Shown here: positions 35,551 through 38,629 of the stretch, in pieces
How the letters are laid out: every line of letters starts with the position of its first letter
How positions within the stretch are numbered: the stretch's first letter is position 1
Program-made: the position numbers and the translations under genes
The notes under the pieces: model-generated
Database searches by the model: none
Seen by the model: only the letters and a program-made list of their open reading frames with translations
Told to the model about the DNA's origin: nothing
Source of the DNA: a virus
DNA: 38,629 bases
Virus record (IMG/VR): IMGVR_UViG_3300031753_000023
Coordinates: 1 to 38,629 of that record
Reading direction: 5' to 3' (one strand)

Positions 35551-35923
35551 GCGCCTTCTCCCACTCGGCCTTCTTGGTCGGCTCCAGGTCCTCGGCACGC
35601 ACGTCGGGACTCACGCCGTGCAGCTCGGCCAGGCCCTCACTATCGCGGGCGTCCACGGTGACCAGCTTGCACTCGACCCCCATGTCGCGCTCCTCGCGCT
35701 CGGCCTGGGCGGCCAGCAGGGAGCGGAACTCGTTCTCGTTGCGCACGTAGGCCCCGACCACCGGGTCCCACCGGTCCTGTGATTTGAGGCTGGACGCGTT
35801 GACCGAGAACGACCGCACCCGCTTGGCCGTGGCCCCGCAGCCGTCCTCCATGCAGACGAACGAATCGGCGGGCACGTCGACCTCAATGATCCCGTGGTCC
35901 GCGCACGCGTAGGCGTACTTCAC
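35543..35923 (-). CDS. Zinc-ribbon protein (FmdB/rubredoxin-like), 126 aa
   Basis: Start GTG 35923 with GAGGGTGG upstream. The N-terminal ~40 residues form a ribbon: YACADHG then CMEDGCG, that is C7, C24 and C29 with a His at 10. The rest has a charged helical region (NENEFRSLLAAQAEREERD) and an acidic end (TKKAEWEKARA). FmdB-type ribbons are common near terminase genes in phages of this group. It may bind packaged DNA or the motor; function not established. Confidence 0.65.
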   Translation of the reverse strand: MKYAYACADHGIIEVDVPADSFVCMEDGCGATAKRVRSFSVNASSLKSQDRWDPVVGAYVRNENEFRSLLAAQAEREERDMGVECKLVTVDARDSEGLAELHGVSPDVRAEDLEPTKKAEWEKARA

Positions 35924-35938
35924 CGGGCCGGACCACCC

Positions 35939-37690
35939 TCAATACCACTCGTCGATCTCACCGGCCACAGCATACGCAGGAAGGCCGCTCCGATCAGGCT
36001 CTATGCCCGGAATGTGGTCGAGCATCCGGCCCCGGTTGGCCACCACCAGGCGGTGCGCGCCCGGCCCCTGGTCGCCCCGGGCGTCCATGGCGTAGACCTC
36101 GTTGAGGTTGAGAGAGGACCACTCGGTGGTGGCCGTCATCATGGCCACCCCGTAGGCCATGACGCAATCGTCGTGGCCCGACCTCCGCGCCGGGCCGAAG
36201 GTGCCGTCCTCCAGGCGGGTGTACTGGGTCAACTCGTGGTAGGTGGCTGGGTGGTGGATAAGCACATCGTGGCGGGTGATGAGGCCCTGGAGCACCCCGA
36301 TGAGCCACTGTTTCGTCTCGTAGGTGGTGTTCCAACCGAGCAACTGGGCCGAGCGGCGGGCCTTGTCGGGCCGGCGGTCCAGCCAGATGTTGTTGTACCC
36401 GGCGTCTCTCCAGACCTGCATGACCTCGCGGCCACCACCTTGGATCTCGGTGTTGACCAGCGCGTCGTTGTACCAGTAGGCGATGGCGAGTGAAATCTGG
36501 CCGATCTGATTCGGCGTGGCCGACCCGTGCCACACCGCCACCTGCTCGTAGGTGGCCCGGTTGACCACCTGGATGCAGGCCGGGTCGCCTTCGATGGTCT
36601 TGGTCGGGTCGCACCCCAGCGCGTACTTCTGGCGGCGCTTGGGGTCCGGCGTCCGGTAGACGGTCAGGTGCCCCTGGTCCGTGGCGTTGAACGCCAGCTT
36701 GCCGTTGTCGTTGAACAGGTAGCCGCGGTCGCGCCCCACGTTGGGCGCGTAGCACAGGGGCAGGTGTTCGAGCGGGAACACGTTGGACCCGGTGGATAGG
36801 AAGGCTTCATCGGGCGTACAGGGGTACTCCTCGTGGAAGCCGTCCAGGCCCTTGGGCGCGTTGTTGATCTTGCGCCGCCGCCACGCCATCTTGGCCAGCA
36901 CCCGCGATGGCTCGATGTCCTGGCGCAACAAGAACGCCAGAACCTCGCGCTCGTCGCCGTAGCGGCCGTCCTCCTCCAACAAGTCGTAGGTGAGGTGGTG
37001 GCCGGGGATCTCGTACTCGTCGTGGCGGAACCACGGGAAGAACATGGCCACGAAGTCGCTGTTGCCCTCGGGGTCGACCGACTCCTGCCAGCCGTCGTGG
37101 AAGTATCCGCCCACGCCGTCTGCGGTCGTCTCCTCGATCCAAATGGTCCCGTGCTCGAAGGGGATGGCGTTCTCCAGGCCCGGGATGATGGTGTCGGCGT
37201 TGTCGCCCCAGCGCGCCACCTCGGAGCAGTGGACGGCCTGGATCGTCATGCCACGGCCCACCTCCTCCTTCGATGCCATCGCCACGCGCACGGTGGAGCC
37301 GATGGGTTCCTCGAACACCAGCTCGGACTTGGTGTCGTACTTGGTGTCGAACAGGTCGCGGAACGGCCCCTTCTCCCAGAACCGTTTGAACATGCCGAAC
37401 AGGTAGGTGGAGTCGTCCTTCTCCAGAGACAGCACCAGGGCGAGCGAGTTGGGGTGGATGAAGCCCCAGACGAACAAGATGGCCTCGGTGACGGTCGACA
37501 CGCCGAGCTGGCGACCTTTGAGCACGCGGATACGCACGGGCAGACCGGCGTTGTACTGGCGTTCGACCTCGGCCACGAACGCCCGCTGCGCCCAGGCGAA
37601 GGGCGCGTTGCGGTCGAGCTTGATGATCTTGCCCGACTTGGTGCGGATCTCGAGCAGCTCTAACCAGGGCCAGAGGTCTAAGCCCGCCAT
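35939..37690 (-). CDS. terL: Large terminase subunit
   Basis: A 583-aa packaging motor. N-terminal ATPase: a Q-motif-like start (PFAWAQRAFVAEVE), Walker A K58-G-R-Q-L-G-V-S-T66, then Walker B with catalytic E157 (IQAVHCSEVARW) and a coupling motif nearby (IWIEETTADGVGG). C-terminal RNase H-like nuclease: D361 in YALGCDPT, then the D of the 'D-R-R-P-D-K' region, and the metal site in SGHDDCVMAYG. The enzyme cleaves concatemers and pumps DNA through the portal. Gene order (small protein, candidate small subunit upstream; portal downstream) fits. The packaging mode cannot be read from the sequence, but the split of a repeat gene at the window ends is compatible with headful packaging. Confidence 0.93.
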   Translation of the reverse strand: MAGLDLWPWLELLEIRTKSGKIIKLDRNAPFAWAQRAFVAEVERQYNAGLPVRIRVLKGRQLGVSTVTEAILFVWGFIHPNSLALVLSLEKDDSTYLFGMFKRFWEKGPFRDLFDTKYDTKSELVFEEPIGSTVRVAMASKEEVGRGMTIQAVHCSEVARWGDNADTIIPGLENAIPFEHGTIWIEETTADGVGGYFHDGWQESVDPEGNSDFVAMFFPWFRHDEYEIPGHHLTYDLLEEDGRYGDEREVLAFLLRQDIEPSRVLAKMAWRRRKINNAPKGLDGFHEEYPCTPDEAFLSTGSNVFPLEHLPLCYAPNVGRDRGYLFNDNGKLAFNATDQGHLTVYRTPDPKRRQKYALGCDPTKTIEGDPACIQVVNRATYEQVAVWHGSATPNQIGQISLAIAYWYNDALVNTEIQGGGREVMQVWRDAGYNNIWLDRRPDKARRSAQLLGWNTTYETKQWLIGVLQGLITRHDVLIHHPATYHELTQYTRLEDGTFGPARRSGHDDCVMAYGVAMMTATTEWSSLNLNEVYAMDARGDQGPGAHRLVVANRGRMLDHIPGIEPDRSGLPAYAVAGEIDEWY

Positions 37691-37693
37691 CAG

Positions 37694-37963
37694 TCAGTCG
37701 TCCTCGTCGGGAAATGCCACCATCAACGCCGCTGTTTCGATCAGCCCCCGAAGTCGGTAGCCCGGGATCGCGTGGGAATGAACGAACGTCAGTTGGCTAC
37801 CAGCCTCAGTTCCCACGTCGTTCATCGCCACAATGAGCACGTAATCCTCGATCACCGGCATCTGTACGTGTTCGCAGCAGAAGCGCGTCTTGTTGGCCTC
37901 GATCCACTCCACCAAGTCCTCGTTGAGTTTCGCAAACTCAGCCGGGTGGTCATGGTCGCTCAT
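37694..37963 (-). CDS. Small hypothetical protein, 89 aa
   Basis: ATG 37963 overlaps the stop of the gene upstream (TGATG). Segments: SDHDHPAEFAKLNEDLVEWIEANK, then VIEDYVLIVAMNDV, LTFVHSHAIPGYRLRGLIETA and a final helix with acidic end. The layout, helix-strand-strand-helix, suggests a small alpha/beta fold. One Cys pair (CCEH) near residue 29 might bind metal. Located between the candidate small and the large terminase; no family recognised. Confidence 0.65.
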   Translation of the reverse strand: MSDHDHPAEFAKLNEDLVEWIEANKTRFCCEHVQMPVIEDYVLIVAMNDVGTEAGSQLTFVHSHAIPGYRLRGLIETAALMVAFPDEDD

Positions 37964-38415
37964 CAGTCGTCTTCCTCGGCCACCATGGCGGGCCGGCGCT
38001 CGGCCCGTGCCCCCAGCACAAAGTCGCCGGGCGGCGCGATGACCACGGGCGACTCGCGCACCCGGGCGAAGGCGTCCATCAGCTCCTTGCGGGCGTCGGT
38101 CAGGGCGTCGGACGGGCGCTTGCCCGCCGCGGCGATCTGCCGACCGAGCACGCTGGCGGCCACCCGGGCCGCCTCGGCCGGGTTGCCGTGCTCGATGACC
38201 TCGGCGGTGCGCCGGAGCGTCATCCACTCGATGTGCTCAAGGTACTCGGCCCGGTCCGCCGTGCCGTAGGTGGCGACGCGGACCTCACGGGCCAGTTCCT
38301 TGGTCACCTCGGGGGCCAACTCGAAGATGGTGGCGACCACGCCCGAGGGCACGCCGTGTTCGAGGGCGCGGCGAACCAGGGCCTCGTACACGTCGAGGTC
38401 GATGCCCCTAGCCAA
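37963..38415 (-). CDS. Candidate small terminase subunit
   Basis: The frame is open from ATG 38499, but its first ~28 residues lie in the coding part of the repeat gene and look like a shadow. A TTG at 38415 overlapping that gene's stop gives 150 aa starting LARGIDLDVYEAL. The body is helical: VRRALEHGVPSGVVATIFELAPEVTKELAREVRV resembles a helix-turn-helix, then TLRRTAEVIEHGNPAEAARVAASVLGRQIAAAGK, an oligomerisation-like helical core, and an Arg/Pro-rich acidic end. Position before terL and these features make it the best small-terminase candidate. TTG, GTG inside, or a longer form remain possible. Confidence 0.55.
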   Translation of the reverse strand: MARGIDLDVYEALVRRALEHGVPSGVVATIFELAPEVTKELAREVRVATYGTADRAEYLEHIEWMTLRRTAEVIEHGNPAEAARVAASVLGRQIAAAGKRPSDALTDARKELMDAFARVRESPVVIAPPGDFVLGARAERRPAMVAEEDD

Positions 38416-38629
38416 CGAGCGCCGCCAGCTCGCGTTCGGCCTGTTCAGCCGAACAGATGTCGCAGCGGCAGCCCTGGGCGTACTTGCGCTTCGTGCCATG
38501 CCCGTCGCGGGCGATGGTGTCCTTGTTGGACTCGTAGTACGCCCGCTGCTTCTGAGCGATGGTGTCCTTGTTGGACTCGCGGTACGCCCGCTGCTTCTGA
38601 GCGATGGTGTCCTTGTTGGACTCGTAGTA
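38408..38629 (-). CDS. Repeat-rich zinc-binding protein, C-terminal part
   Basis: Continuation of the gene starting at 287 when the window ends are joined. It enters at 38629 in phase with units YYESNKDTIAQKQRA and YRESNKDTIAQKQRA and a truncated third unit (YYESNKDTIA), then changes to RDGHGTKRKYAQGCRCDICSAEQ and a helix ending in LVG. The C-terminal G-T-K-R-K-Y-x-x-G-C-R-C-D-x-C block resembles the small Cys domain found in many actinophage proteins of the form 'HGTxxxYxxGCRCxxCxxA'. Together the two parts make a protein with a Cys/His ribbon at each end and charged repeats between. The stop overlaps the next gene's likely start by 8 bp. Confidence 0.75.
   Translation of the reverse strand, partial: YYESNKDTIAQKQRAYRESNKDTIAQKQRAYYESNKDTIARDGHGTKRKYAQGCRCDICSAEQAERELAALVG
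38510..38629. repeat. 45-bp in-frame tandem repeats, right part
   Basis: Two complete 45-bp units and a two-thirds unit, continuing the array at 1-140. Joining the ends over the shared 5 bp keeps the 45-bp phase and the frame. Confidence 0.9.

Noticed and set aside
1-38629. tRNA or other structured RNA genes
   Set aside because: No cloverleaf-like sequence with a T-arm consensus (GGTTCGANTCC) was noticed by eye; a tRNA scan would be decisive.

Overview
The window looks like one essentially complete genome of a tailed, podovirus-type bacteriophage of a high-GC host, most likely an actinobacterium. The signs are high GC throughout, heavy GTG/TTG start use, genes packed with ATGA/GTGA/TGATG overlaps, and actinophage-like gene families. 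Both window ends lie inside the same 45-bp tandem-repeat gene. The ends share 5 bp (tagta), and merging them restores one open frame of about 167 codons. I therefore read the molecule as circular or circularly permuted, about 38.62 kb, cut inside a repeat.

Layout. (1) Positions 3872 to 1, minus strand, continuing across the junction to 38629 and down to 13010, form one long co-directional block. It starts with small DNA-binding or zinc proteins and a DEDDh exonuclease. Packaging genes follow (candidate small terminase, large terminase, portal), then an HNH endonuclease. A hairpin and an internal promoter precede the head genes (scaffold, major capsid, candidate decoration protein, collagen-like protein). 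Next come a beta-propeller-like tail protein, an adaptor, internal/ejection proteins including one of 1439 aa, a ribbon-helix-helix regulator, collagen-like fibres, a glycosyltransferase-methyltransferase fusion, a GH25 endolysin and a holin candidate. A hairpin near 12.92 kb closes the block. (2) Positions 12826 to 7954, minus strand, are a recombination cluster: a glycine hexapeptide-repeat protein, a YqaJ exonuclease, a RecT annealase, several tiny zinc proteins and a RusA-like resolvase. (3) Positions 3963 to 7878, plus strand, are short early genes split by a 730-bp control region (5367-6095). That region carries repeated GTCAG-N5-CTGAC palindromes, one of them on the promoter of a helix-turn-helix gene. 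A hairpin at 7922-7952 separates the converging plus and minus blocks.

The genes suggest a phage that relies on host replication enzymes, since no polymerase, helicase, primase or integrase is recognisable. It brings its own annealing/exonuclease/resolvase set and packages DNA with a terminase. Its virion appears to be decorated by Gly-X-Gln collagen-like proteins built on a shared N-terminal module, with a nearby sugar/methyl-transfer enzyme that may modify them. Promoter candidates fall into two recurring forms: TTGCAT-17-CAnnnT, and a -10 hexamer exactly 6 nt before an ATG with no ribosome-binding site (probably leaderless). All function calls come from reading motifs by eye; no database search was run.
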